From NCBI RefSeq assembly GCF_037102585.1, contig NW_027043829.1:62001-126000 (forward strand): 64,000 nucleotides of DNA, written 5' to 3'. The position numbers and the translations under genes were made by a program. The notes under the pieces are model-generated. The model ran no database searches and was not told the origin of the DNA. It saw nothing but the letters and a program-made list of their open reading frames with translations. Numbering within the stretch: the first letter of the stretch is position 1; the number at the start of each line of letters is the position of its first letter. Shown here piece by piece: positions 21,017 through 31,017 of this stretch. The stretch comes from Saccharomycopsis crataegensis (Eukaryota; Ascomycota; Saccharomycetes; Ascoideales; Saccharomycopsidaceae).

Positions 21017-21544
21017 ATGTCAGATATCCTTTCCACCATCGAAAAAACCCTTGCCGAAGCTGCTGACCCATCCCTCAAAAAGAAGAAGAACAAGAAATCT
21101 AAGCAACAGAAAAAAAATGAGCTCCGTAACTTTGATAATCTTGACCAGTTCAGAGACTTTTTGAAAATGGAATCCACTTCTGATTACGAAGAAAAGGTGC
21201 ATGCCCATCTCTCATATTTCCCACCGTTTGTGATGCAGTCCTGCCATAACGACCCAGAGAAAATTAAGCCAACCATGAACAAAAACAACAAAAAGTTTGT
21301 GCGTCGTTTATCACAGCATGTCAACAAGCACTTGATTGATGACATTAAGAAGAATTCCGATTTTGGTGACGAGATTGCTTTCGAAGAAATCGATGAAAGT
21401 GATACCTTTGATAAATTGGTGTGGCATTTTGTGGATGCCAATGAGCATGAATCTAATGGCAAGAAGTTTAAACTCGAAATGGATGTGGAATGTCATAATG
21501 ATAACGCTACAGTGGAAGTTGATTACAGGGCTTATCCATGCTAA
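21017..21544 (+). CDS. RGI1: Rgi1, respiratory growth induced protein
   Basis: The 175-residue product (S. cerevisiae Rgi1 is 161) has a Lys-rich N-terminal extension (residues 21-36) and then the full family fold. Segments such as LSYFPPFVMQSCHNDPEKI, KKFVRRLSQHVNKHLIDDIKK and DTFDKLVWHF, and a closing VEVDYRAYPC, line up with Rgi1/Rgi2. In S. cerevisiae these small soluble proteins are induced by respiratory conditions and support energy metabolism on non-fermentable carbon; the biochemical activity is unknown. The start ATG at 21017 is unambiguous. Confidence 0.92.
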   Translation: MSDILSTIEKTLAEAADPSLKKKKNKKSKQQKKNELRNFDNLDQFRDFLKMESTSDYEEKVHAHLSYFPPFVMQSCHNDPEKIKPTMNKNNKKFVRRLSQHVNKHLIDDIKKNSDFGDEIAFEEIDESDTFDKLVWHFVDANEHESNGKKFKLEMDVECHNDNATVEVDYRAYPC

Positions 21545-22192
21545 ATTTTCCTTGATTTTCTTTTAATTTTTAATTATCATCTTTTTTTTTTTATTTACCC
21601 CCTCAAGACGAAAAATCAGTTGTTATTTTATTCTTTAGAAGGAAATTAATCAGTTGTTATTTTAATCCTTTTTTGTCTACAATTATATTCTCGTTTGGGT
21701 GTTTAAATTATGAACGAAATGATATTTTTATTATCTGAAATCTTTTTTTTTTTGCAACATATGAATAACGAATTATGAATTAAGAATTATTAATAAAAAC
21801 ATGTAATGATCCAAAAAGCAGGCAGGTTCTCTCCGCAATTACAGAAAAAGCAATTAGGGACCCCACCTCACCAACAACTTCATCCCAGGCGTTTCTTTTT
21901 ACCGCAATTATATCAAAAAATTAAACCATATCCCCCAGCTAATTATCCGCCACTATATCACCCTATGTTATGATATCCTGTCAAAATAAAAATTATAGAA
22001 TATCACCTGCTGTAGACCTCTGTAATACAATGCATATATGGTGTGGCCTTGAACAAAAACCGTTCAGTCATGTGATTGTTGATAAAAAATTCTTGAAATT
22101 TTTGGAAACAGTTAATGCGCTATAACAACAACCGCCTTGTTTTACCACAAGTTTGTCCATCGAAGGAAACCTGGACAACCCCTTAGTATACA
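21545..22192. promoter_or_regulatory. RGI1 3' flank and FIP1 promoter
   Basis: T-rich 3' sequence follows RGI1 and includes a 17-bp direct repeat (AATCAGTTGTTATTTTA) at 21614-21630 and 21648-21664. The FIP1-proximal half (21960-22190) shows no clear TATA or known element. I see no gene. Confidence 0.45.
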
Positions 22193-23602
22193 ATGGCTAG
22201 TGATGATGAAGATGAGTACCTTTATGGCTCAGATGAAGATAAGCCTGAACCAAAGGAAAATGCAGCAAAAGAAGAAGACAAACCAAATGATAAAGAACCA
22301 AGTGCACAAGAAGATGATGGTGATGGCGATGATGATGATGATGATGATGATGATGCTGATGATGCTGATGATGATGATGATGATGATGAGTCTTCCGATG
22401 ACGACTTTGAACTTATTGTCAATGCCCCCGATGAAAAACAAACAACCTCTATAGAGGTCACTAGTGACGATAAAAAGTCTTTGGAAGCAGGTGGAACACC
22501 CACTGGAGCATCCACAACTACCAATAAAGAATCAGCAACCGTTACATTAACGGCTGGTCAGGAGTCTCAAGCGGGGTTGGATATCAATCAGGTAGCATTG
22601 TTCGAAGGGAAACCCCTAACACAACTTGATCTTGAAGCATTAAAGGATAAGCCTTGGCGATTACCAGGGGCAGACACCACTGATTATTTCAATTACGGGT
22701 TCAACGAATTCACCTGGATCGCGTACTGCTCGAAACAAGATAAGCAGAGGGGACAAAATTCAGGTATCGTGGTGCCTCCCAATGCGATGGCCGCCGCTGC
22801 TGGGGTTATTCCAAATCCTGTTGTTGCTGCCGCCGCTGCTGCCGCCGCCGCGGGTGTTACTCCTGCTCCGCACAATTTCGGGTTCCCTCCAGTACCGGGT
22901 CTTCCAGCAATGCCAGTTGGTGGATCTGGTATGCCTCCATTGGGTGCTTTCCCTCCGGGATTCCAAAACTTTATGAGCCAGATGAGCCAGAATATGGGTA
23001 ATTTCAATAATAATTCTAATTATAAAAGCAATAACAATCAAAATTTCAATAATGGCAATTACGATGACAATTATCAGGGCGGTGAAAATGGTTACAACAA
23101 TAATGGTGAGTACAATGATGAATACAATAATGAATACAACGATGGTTATGATAACGACGGGTATAATGGAGGCTATAATGATGGCTATAATGTAACAGAT
23201 AATTATAATGGAGATTATAACGAACAAAGCGGACAGATGGATATGACTAAATCATCGTCATCCGAGCCTCCATCATCACTCCCGTCATCCATTCCGGCGC
23301 CTCCAACTCAAAAACAATCGTCGCCTACTCCTGGTAATTCCAGCAATATCGGCAGCACCCCAATACCAATAGGGCTTCCAGATTTACCGGCTCGCCCAAC
23401 AGATAAAAGTAGCACTTCACCGATACCAACGGTCCCTGCGAAAGAATTGGAAAGAATAAAAAGAGAACAAGAGCGGGAAAGGCTCCAAAGAGAACGAGAA
23501 AAAAGCCAAGAGGATGTTGACAAGAGAGATAGAGCTCAAGGTGGCTACAATAACGGGTATCGTAGTGACCGACGCAATGTTAGAGGAAGAAGAAGGGCTT
23601 AG
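22193..23602 (+). CDS. FIP1: Fip1, cleavage/polyadenylation factor subunit
   Basis: The 469-residue product is longer than S. cerevisiae Fip1 (327). The order is an acidic N-terminus with a long Asp run (about residues 43-67, from GAT/GAC repeats), the Fip1 signature (about residues 152-182; [18 protein letters not shown], then [12 protein letters not shown]), an Ala/Pro/Gly-rich linker, a repetitive Asn/Tyr/Gly/Asp region, and a basic Arg/Glu/Asp-rich tail ([17 protein letters not shown], then [13 protein letters not shown]). Fip1 tethers poly(A) polymerase to the cleavage and polyadenylation factor through its flexible acidic part and binds Yth1 through the signature. The RD/RE-type tail resembles the longer Fip1 forms of other fungi and animals. 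Confidence 0.93.
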   Translation: MASDDEDEYLYGSDEDKPEPKENAAKEEDKPNDKEPSAQEDDGDGDDDDDDDDDADDADDDDDDDESSDDDFELIVNAPDEKQTTSIEVTSDDKKSLEAGGTPTGASTTTNKESATVTLTAGQESQAGLDINQVALFEGKPLTQLDLEALKDKPWRLPGADTTDYFNYGFNEFTWIAYCSKQDKQRGQNSGIVVPPNAMAAAAGVIPNPVVAAAAAAAAAGVTPAPHNFGFPPVPGLPAMPVGGSGMPPLGAFPPGFQNFMSQMSQNMGNFNNNSNYKSNNNQNFNNGNYDDNYQGGENGYNNNGEYNDEYNNEYNDGYDNDGYNGGYNDGYNVTDNYNGDYNEQSGQMDMTKSSSSEPPSSLPSSIPAPPTQKQSSPTPGNSSNIGSTPIPIGLPDLPARPTDKSSTSPIPTVPAKELERIKREQERERLQREREKSQEDVDKRDRAQGGYNNGYRSDRRNVRGRRRA

Positions 23603-24197
23603 TATTGTGGTTTTATGATTCTTGATAATGTGAAATTTATTACTCTTGTACGTTATTTATTTTTTATGTTTTTGTTTCAATTCAATTTTGAAGTTGTAGT
23701 TTTTTTTTCTTTTTTTTTTGGTTTGTTGACTTGATTTGAATTTACAAATGGATTGTCTTGTAGAACGAAGATTTTGAGGTGTGGCACCTGTCCTTCCAAA
23801 AGAAAATTTGTTCAAAAGGAACATTAGACTTTTTAATCTCAAAATTTAATCCTCAAAAGAAACATACATCGTGGAAAAGCATTACTGTGAGGTGAAGCAC
23901 AACAACCTACATGAGCAATAGTTAAAAACCAAATATTCTCTGTATAGTAATATTATAAAAATCTAAAATTCTAGTATCTATCTTTTCAAAACAAAAAAAA
24001 ACGTAAAAAAGCAAAAAAAGAAAATTGCAAATGATAAACAGCAAAACATAAGGATTGAAAAAACAAAACAAAATGGAAAGAAGTGAAAAATAGTTGAATA
24101 GCAAAATCGGCTAACACCAAAAAAAGATATTGACAAAGCAAATACAAAATCAACAACAGAAGCACCAACCAAAAAGAGATAAAAAATAAAATATTAA
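23603..24197. other. Convergent 3' flanks of FIP1 and the first Sec2-like gene
   Basis: This AT-rich non-coding interval has T-runs (about 23700-23719) and A-runs (about 23993-24020). Only 3'-end sequence is apparent. Confidence 0.5.
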
Positions 24198-26237
24198 TCA
24201 TAATTCAATGTCCAAAAACCCAGCCTTAATTAGATCATTTTCCAGATGATCAACATTTGGACTACCCATATCTATCTGTGATTTGATGTCATCTTCTCCA
24301 ATTGGCTTGAATACATCTTGATCATTGAAATCACCATCCAAAACTTGGGAGATTTCTTCTAAATCATGCAAGTCCTCTTGTTCGGATAGCACGGATTTTG
24401 GATCTGGCAAATGTTCAACTGAAGAGGATCTTGGGGAGGCAGTACTGACAAAGGTATCAGAATTCAACTTAGCAATGGTTTCAAGATTTCCAATGAGCTC
24501 TTCACCAATAGCAATGGGATCATCAGCAGAACTCGCAATACGTTCATCGTCAATAGCTTCCATTGGGATGGAGATCTTATTGGTGATAATTTGTGGAGAA
24601 AATGGCGCAGCGTCTTCCAATTCCAGAGGACTCATATTGCTAAAAACTCTTTCTTGTTTCTCATAGTTGATATCAAAATCAGGCTTAATCATTTTGAAAT
24701 CTTCCATAATAGAACCATTGCTGCTCAAATCTGGGGATGTTTTGCCTAAACTACTCATTGGAGAGCAAGTCACAGATGAAGTGTAACCGAATGGATTTTC
24801 CATAAAATTTGGAGATTGGGATGCATCAGAAGACTTACCAGAAAAGCATCTTGGGGAATCGGTATTTTGATGACCGAAACCAGCTGGGGTGGTGTCCATG
24901 TTTTCCAATTGACAGAATTCGTGATTGAAGCTTAGTTGTTTGTCAGAGAATGAATTATTCTCGACAAGTAACGAGTCTCTTTGAATGATTCCAACACGCG
25001 CCCAAAACAATTTGCAACGATGACGACTTAACTCTAAGTAGAGTCTTTTAGAAGATGATTTGTCATGTTTGGAAACACTGTACATGCCCATCTTGATGGT
25101 GGCCAAAAACCCGAGCAAATCACAAACAGTACGCGCACGAGTAGCACAATAATTGCAAATTGGATATTCAAAATTTGATTGTTCCGCCACTGGACCAATA
25201 TAGAACATCCTAGATAAACGCGGGCTGGTATTGTTGGATTTGGATTTGGAAGAGGTCTTGAGCATGTATAATCTAGCATGTTCGTGGGTATGATCACGAT
25301 CCTCGCCACACATGGCGCATGGTTTTTTGGATAGAAGTATCCCTTGATGATCACTCATCCCTTTGAATTTCGCCATTCTGACATTTTTATTTTCCGGATA
25401 AGAAAATGGTTCAATGGAAATTGATTGATTGTAAAAAGCATGGTATAGGGTTTTCTTTTGAAAAAAAGTGAGATGAGGGGAGGTTTCTAAATTCAAAGTT
25501 GGGTCAATATCTTCAATTACCATCCTTTTGAAGAAATAAGTGTCTTTGAAGTCAGGTTGGGATCTAGTTTGGAGCAAAAGCTGATTGGCAAACATGTATT
25601 CAATGAAAGATTGGTAGAACTTCGAATCAAACCTGATGGCTTGAATAGCTGGAGAGTACAAAATATTGGATAAGTATTTCTTGTTCTGGTAATTCGAAGT
25701 GTGATGCCATTTATCATTCACTTCTTCTGGATCATCTTCCTCAACCTCATCGGCTGGTGAACGAGCGAAATTCAATTGCATTGTAGCATAATTGGCTTTT
25801 GCAATTTGGTTTTCCTGTTCGAGATCAACAACGGCATTCTTCAAAGACTGAAGTTGATGCTCATACATTTTTATGATGTCTTTTTGCTCATTGGCCTCAT
25901 TTTTAAGGAACTTATTGACTTCGTGCAACTTGTGTGACTTTTTGCGTTCGATGCTCACCATTCTGTTAGCTTCATTGAAAAGTTCGGAAGAGAGCTCCTC
26001 GGTTTCTTTTCTTAGCATCTTGAGTTCGTTTTTTGCAAGCGATTCACTTTTTATAAGGGAGTCATATTCTTTGTTGATATCATTGTAATCAAGGACCAAA
26101 TCTTCGTAGTTTTCCTTGTAAACAACAAGTTCGGTGGCCTTTTGTATTTGCGATTGGAGCTCTTCTTTAAGGGTCGAAATTTCTTGTATAAGCACATCGT
26201 TAGCCAAATGTGTTTCTACAGGGACAATCTCCGCCAT
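24198..26237 (-). CDS. Sec2-family Rab guanine-nucleotide exchange factor, copy A
   Basis: From ATG 26237 the product has 679 residues (S. cerevisiae Sec2 is 759). The frame is open 66 codons further up, but that part is hydrophobic, low-complexity leader sequence and the coiled coil begins right after MAEIVPVE. Residues 15-150 form the Sec2 coiled coil with the GEF core ETEELSSELFNEANRMVSIER. A conserved second domain follows, with paired cysteines C307/C310 and C361/C364 (CAMCGEDRDHTHEHARLYMLK split by a linker from YPICNYC), and then a Ser/Asp-rich tail. Sec2 activates the Rab Sec4 on secretory vesicles. A second protein with the same layout lies at 37169-38848. Which of the two is the orthologue of SEC2 cannot be told here. 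Confidence 0.87.
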   Translation of the reverse strand: MAEIVPVETHLANDVLIQEISTLKEELQSQIQKATELVVYKENYEDLVLDYNDINKEYDSLIKSESLAKNELKMLRKETEELSSELFNEANRMVSIERKKSHKLHEVNKFLKNEANEQKDIIKMYEHQLQSLKNAVVDLEQENQIAKANYATMQLNFARSPADEVEEDDPEEVNDKWHHTSNYQNKKYLSNILYSPAIQAIRFDSKFYQSFIEYMFANQLLLQTRSQPDFKDTYFFKRMVIEDIDPTLNLETSPHLTFFQKKTLYHAFYNQSISIEPFSYPENKNVRMAKFKGMSDHQGILLSKKPCAMCGEDRDHTHEHARLYMLKTSSKSKSNNTSPRLSRMFYIGPVAEQSNFEYPICNYCATRARTVCDLLGFLATIKMGMYSVSKHDKSSSKRLYLELSRHRCKLFWARVGIIQRDSLLVENNSFSDKQLSFNHEFCQLENMDTTPAGFGHQNTDSPRCFSGKSSDASQSPNFMENPFGYTSSVTCSPMSSLGKTSPDLSSNGSIMEDFKMIKPDFDINYEKQERVFSNMSPLELEDAAPFSPQIITNKISIPMEAIDDERIASSADDPIAIGEELIGNLETIAKLNSDTFVSTASPRSSSVEHLPDPKSVLSEQEDLHDLEEISQVLDGDFNDQDVFKPIGEDDIKSQIDMGSPNVDHLENDLIKAGFLDIEL

Positions 26238-27638
26238 GGTAATGGATATATTTATCTTGCTGAGTAACGAAAATGTGTGTTGAATTGGTGGTGAGAAAAA
26301 AAATAATGATGATAAATTAAAATAATGATAATAAATTAAAACAAAGATATTATAACTCAGGGATACTGGATGTTTTATATAGATATTATAATCATCGTCA
26401 AGTAGGATAGCTGGTCCCTTACACAAGATATGCAAGAGACATTTGTATATGAAGACCTCAGGGACTGGGGAGCTAGGAGTAGTTTATGCTGCATGGTGGA
26501 GGTTTCAAGATTTCAGAGCGCACCGCTCGGCATAATGTGTGATCACCAAGCCCCTATCACCGTGTGAGTTTCAAGTTAGATATACGAAACTTGAAGGAAA
26601 TTTGAACACACACACACACATGGAATGAATTGAGCTGATGATATATTTATTTCGACGCGTGCTACTACTATTACCACTACTAGCAGAATATTTTATTTGG
26701 AGTAACACAATCATTCTTTATATGATGGTGATTGTAACGAGGAAAAACAAAAAGATAGTACTTCTATACAAGAGTTTTACACTAAATAGGATTTTGGAAT
26801 GGTGACCAAAGAGTGAATGAGATGTTTCTTTACATCAGATCATGACGATGGGAATGGATATATGTGGTTTCAAAAGGGGTAAAAATGTTGGTTAGAAATT
26901 GGAACTTTAGCGTAATGTCTGTCTATTAAACGAGTGTATCCATTAATGAAACTCGACACTACCAGCCCTTGTTCTCCCCTCTCCTATTATTATTATAATA
27001 TGAAACCTTCCTTCGTAATTGGTGTTCCAGAATCCACCCCAACGTAGGCAATAGGAAATACAGATACGCAAACTATAGGCTAAAACAAGTGGGACGCGGC
27101 AACACCGTATAGGTGATCACGCTTCCGCGACGGAGTTCTTTACAGATACTTTCTATTGTCATATACAGAACAGCCCTTTTTTTAATTGTTTGGGTGCGGT
27201 CTACATTGCCACTACTCACAATTGCAACAGTTCACAGGACGTCCGCACGGCTGTTCAACAAGTTCTTAAAGATTACAAAGACATCTGCTATATGTTATAA
27301 TAGCCACTTCATTACCCGTCTGGCAGAGGCGGCCGGAAGGAAACTGTTATTTATTATGGCGATGGGAAATCTGTATCAGTATGGCAGGGTAACCGATACA
27401 TCAAGTGCTCTTATTTTTTTCTTCTGAATCTGTTTTGTGATGTTCTGGCCTCCCCCAAATCAAAAAAAAAAGTGTCAGAACAAACAAACAACAAAGGATT
27501 CTTTTTTTTTTGCCAGAAAAAAAAATAAAAAATAAATAACAGCAATAACAATACTAAAAGTTGAAATTTACTCTGTTTATAAGAAGACCCAAAGGTCCAT
27601 GGAAGATTAATAAGGGTTTCTAAGCACGCTAAAATACC
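26238..27638. promoter_or_regulatory. 1.4-kb divergent promoter region, Sec2 copy A / VPS64-like
   Basis: This is a long gap without a credible gene; the best plus-strand frame (27113-27427) begins with GTG and has no recognisable features. It contains an MluI-type box ACGCGT at 26655-26660, a (CA)n run at about 26609-26622, an inverted pair around 26573-26592, and a CCGCGACGG motif near 27125. I cannot exclude a non-coding RNA gene. Confidence 0.4.
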
Positions 27639-30278
27639 ATGTCCTCCTCTTCCACATCCCATCTTCCGTCGCCAGACTCGTCGTCAGTAGACTCGTTCTT
27701 CCAAACCCTTAACAACTCAGATGACTCGTCACTGGCTTCCTCAACAGCATCATTGGGTAAGCTAGACAAACAACCATCAAATCAACACCAGCAGCTGCTC
27801 TTGCTACCCCCTAATCAACAACAACCCTTCTCGATGCAGCCGCCCGGTCATCTGCAATCATCTATCACAAAACACAATCGAAAAAGATCAAACTCGAAAT
27901 CTCGACGCCAACTAAACACATTGCCCCCATCGTCTCCCTCTTCATTTCAGAATAATACTACCGCCACTACTGCGAAATCTGCAAAAATCGATCGCTCACA
28001 GCTACAATACACTGTTGTACTAACATCACTCAATGGAACGTTTGAAAAAAAATCCTTGGTCATTCCATACCACCCAGATGTCCTCAAACTCGGTAGGCCG
28101 GCTGGTACCAAAATCCAGCCAACATCAACTAATGGTTATTTTGATTCAAGAGTGTTATCGCGAAATCATGCCCAGTTATTTGCTGATATAAATACCGGAA
28201 AAATATACCTTAAAGATTTGGGCTCTTCTAATGGTACCTTTGTCAATGACGAAAAAATCGCCTCTGATAAGGATGCTCAACCAACAGAAATTAAGAAAGG
28301 AGATGTGATAGATTTGGGGTTTGATATTGAAAGTCATCAAAATCACCGGAAAATAAGTGCCAAAGTAGAAAACATTCTCATTCGTGCCCTTACCAGTAGT
28401 TCGATGGTAGCGAACATCGTGAATAATGATGATAATTCTAATGACGCTAGCAGTATTCATTTATTTGAAATCGAAGATGATGTCAAAAATTCAATATTAA
28501 GTAACTCTTTTGATTGCGCGTTATTTGGTGACATTTTGCCGGGTTTTGAGGATAATTTGCTCAACATCAAAAACGATTCGATGACTGGGTTGTCAATTAA
28601 TTCAAATCTAACAACATCTTCCAATTTGGACTTCCAAATCAAAACATTGATCAACGAAATTTATTTGATGAAAAATTCGATCCTCAAGTCTAAAACAATT
28701 GAGGTATTCCTTAAAAAATACATCAAAAATTTGAAAAAAATCGAGATTGAGAAAAATGAAGCGAATAGGAACAAAGTGAAGGATTACGAACAACAATTGG
28801 TGAAAACTTATGAGAAGGATTTCACTGAGAAAAAAATGGAATTTGATAAGAAGTTTTTTAAATTAAGTGAAATCAATAAATCGATCAAATCTGAAAACGA
28901 AAAACTTGTTCTGGTGATCACCGAGCTTAATGAAAAGGCCTCCAATTTTGAAAAATTTTTGAAGGAAGAAAAGGCTAAGGTTGTTGAAATAACCGCGGAA
29001 AATGATAGTTTCAAAAATCAAATTGAAACACAGTCTCATGAGCTCAATGATTATAAAATAAGAATTACTGATCTTGAAGCAAAATTACAAGAACATAACA
29101 AGAAATCATATAGAGAAAAGAGCATTCGAACAGACCCAATAAAGAGATACCCTAAACATAGTAACACAGGAAGTTTGAATGATAATGACAGTGACTCCTC
29201 TACGCTTAATGATGATGATATCAATTTGCAGAGATTGTCAAAAGTGCTTAACGCTCGCAATGGGGCTGATAATTACCCATCCAACCTCAAAAATACAATT
29301 GCCACTGGGGAGGGATCTGATAAAGAGGTAGATGGTGATGCTAAAGAAACATTACAGATTGAGGAAACCAAGACAAACATTCCTTCTAGTAGCAGTGATG
29401 AGGATTTAAACGAGAATATGAGAGATGATAGAAGCAACATTATTACGGATGATTCGATTTCTGAAACAAGTGAACCTGAGGAACTTCAACATTATGACGA
29501 AAACGATGAAAGCCCTTTCCCATCGCCCAGGGCGGCAACTAATGATTATGTGTCAATTGGCGATCGATTAATGGGGAGTGGCAACGCAGTTGAACCCCAT
29601 GAAATTGACGGTCGCACTGCTGATGATAAGGGCGTTGTATCACAAATAGATACCAATAACAATATTACAAAGTATGATGATCATGAACAAAATCGCCTTG
29701 CTGAGAACTTTGAGAAATTGAGATCTGAAAACGATGAAATTAAAGGCTTGCTTCAATCCAAGGACGAAAAGATCCAATTCCTTAAAGCTCAGCTCGCGGA
29801 AATGACAATGAATGAATCATCTAAGCTCCAAAGAAAACAGCTACAATCACGTCAAGAGCACCCCGTATCTCTGTGGGTCCTCGACCGTCGTGATGAACCT
29901 TTAATGCTTTCACGGTCCGCATCAAATATTTCTATCAATTCGGCATGCTCCTCATCGGCTACAGGGGTGAGCCTTGCCCCATCACAATCACCATTGTTTG
30001 GAATATTTGGGCCCCTGTTCCCACTCCGATCACGTAATGGGTTGGCACTGGGTAGTGCGGGATCTGCTATTGATCTTGAAGATTCTTTGATGGACATTGA
30101 TGTAGAAGATGATCAGCATCTTCGTCAGTCGATGAACCACTCTCCTAGCGTGAGTAGTTTGAGCACAGGGAGTGCCAAATTGCTTAAGACTGAGACTGCC
30201 AAGCAAAGTATTGTCACGGCAGTGGGGATTGTATTTATAGGATTGATGGTATCGAGGTTTTCCAGCGGAGCTGTTTAA
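27639..30278 (+). CDS. VPS64: FHA-domain tail-anchored protein, Vps64/Far9-Far10 (SLMAP) family
   Basis: The 879-residue product has a Ser/Gln-rich N-terminus and an FHA domain at about residues 125-240, with the phosphothreonine-binding signature LGRPAG, SRVLSRNHAQL and LGSSNGTFVND. A long coiled coil follows (about residues 330-500), then acidic low-complexity sequence, a second short coiled coil, and one C-terminal membrane helix (AVGIVFIGLMV) that ends six residues before the stop. This FHA, coiled coil and tail-anchor order matches the yeast Far9/Vps64 and Far10 proteins and animal SLMAP. They anchor the Far/STRIPAK complex to the ER membrane and act in pheromone arrest, TORC2 antagonism and vacuolar sorting. 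VPS64 versus FAR10 cannot be decided by eye; the symbol marks the family. Confidence 0.82.
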   Translation: MSSSSTSHLPSPDSSSVDSFFQTLNNSDDSSLASSTASLGKLDKQPSNQHQQLLLLPPNQQQPFSMQPPGHLQSSITKHNRKRSNSKSRRQLNTLPPSSPSSFQNNTTATTAKSAKIDRSQLQYTVVLTSLNGTFEKKSLVIPYHPDVLKLGRPAGTKIQPTSTNGYFDSRVLSRNHAQLFADINTGKIYLKDLGSSNGTFVNDEKIASDKDAQPTEIKKGDVIDLGFDIESHQNHRKISAKVENILIRALTSSSMVANIVNNDDNSNDASSIHLFEIEDDVKNSILSNSFDCALFGDILPGFEDNLLNIKNDSMTGLSINSNLTTSSNLDFQIKTLINEIYLMKNSILKSKTIEVFLKKYIKNLKKIEIEKNEANRNKVKDYEQQLVKTYEKDFTEKKMEFDKKFFKLSEINKSIKSENEKLVLVITELNEKASNFEKFLKEEKAKVVEITAENDSFKNQIETQSHELNDYKIRITDLEAKLQEHNKKSYREKSIRTDPIKRYPKHSNTGSLNDNDSDSSTLNDDDINLQRLSKVLNARNGADNYPSNLKNTIATGEGSDKEVDGDAKETLQIEETKTNIPSSSSDEDLNENMRDDRSNIITDDSISETSEPEELQHYDENDESPFPSPRAATNDYVSIGDRLMGSGNAVEPHEIDGRTADDKGVVSQIDTNNNITKYDDHEQNRLAENFEKLRSENDEIKGLLQSKDEKIQFLKAQLAEMTMNESSKLQRKQLQSRQEHPVSLWVLDRRDEPLMLSRSASNISINSACSSSATGVSLAPSQSPLFGIFGPLFPLRSRNGLALGSAGSAIDLEDSLMDIDVEDDQHLRQSMNHSPSVSSLSTGSAKLLKTETAKQSIVTAVGIVFIGLMVSRFSSGAV

Positions 30279-30481
30279 CCTAGGCTTGTTATTTGTAATT
30301 TCTTAGCTTCCTACGGATATGTTCGTTAGCGATACTTTTTATTTTTATTTTTTGTACAATAACGATAATAATCTAGATATACTTTTATGGATAGAGCCTT
30401 TTTTATTAAATTTTCTTTACTATTAACTTGACGAGGTTGCAGTGCATTGTAGAGATAGGAAAGTTAGTCATTATATGACCT

Positions 30482-30517
30482 TGACTCACTGCGTCTTTTG
30501 CCCAAGAAAATGAGTCA
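30482..30517. promoter_or_regulatory. Paired Gcn4/AP-1-type elements (TGACTCA and TGAGTCA)
   Basis: Two perfect matches to the Gcn4 consensus TGASTCA begin 29 bp apart, about 500 bp before the URA2 ATG. Control of URA2 by amino-acid starvation is inference. Confidence 0.5.
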
Positions 30518-30877
30518 AACAAACGGACAAAAAAAAAAAAGAGTGCATAAATTATGGCGAAACTCTGTACCCATAGCAAACATCGAGGGTACACGGCTGG
30601 ACATAGAGCAACACCACACTGTTGTCTGTAGCACCCGACGGGATTTAATGTCACATAATCACGAATAAACCCATAGATATATTTGATAATTGTCGTGAAA
30701 TGGCACTTAAAACTACGGGAATTGCACAAACAGTCGTCAAAGTTCATGTTAACCACTGCATGACATAAGAACGCACCTCTATTACTTGGGACAACCAGGG
30801 GGGTCCCCGGCCGAGAAAATTTTTTTTTTTTTCATTTATACAAAATAAAAATTTTTCGACCTCATCTCTTCGCTTCA

Positions 30878-30920
30878 ACCCTTTTTCTTTTCTTTTTCTT
30901 TCTCTCTCTCTCTCTCTCTC
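30878..30920. repeat. Pyrimidine tract with (CT)n
   Basis: A run of C and T ending in about ten CT units lies about 100 bp upstream of the URA2 start. Confidence 0.8.
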
Positions 30921-31017
30921 CAAAAAAAAACCTTCCACCCAACGACTCCTATAACCGCTGGAAGAGAGGATCAGAGCAAAAGAGAATCTTCAATTTATTT
31001 CTTTATATTTAGACACC

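Larger units (their letters stand above)
30279..31017. promoter_or_regulatory. URA2 promoter with two Gcn4-type sites and a CT-rich tract
   Basis: This interval separates VPS64 from URA2. Two perfect TGA(C/G)TCA elements lie at 30482-30488 and 30511-30517. A poly-T run (about 30823-30833) and a pyrimidine tract at about 30878-30920 with (CT)n precede the start, as is common for strongly expressed yeast genes. No gene is apparent. Confidence 0.6.

Noticed and set aside
22222-23227. Minus-strand and shifted frames in FIP1 (poly-Ser, poly-Ile, poly-Met)
   Set aside because: They are shadows of GAT and AAT repeats in the FIP1 coding strand.
24198-26435. Full open frame of Sec2 copy A as the start
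   Set aside because: The 66 codons upstream of ATG 26237 are hydrophobic, low-complexity leader; the conserved coiled coil starts after 26237.
27113-27427. 104-codon plus-strand frame in the Sec2 copy A / VPS64 gap
   Set aside because: It begins with GTG, has no family features, and lies in a promoter region.
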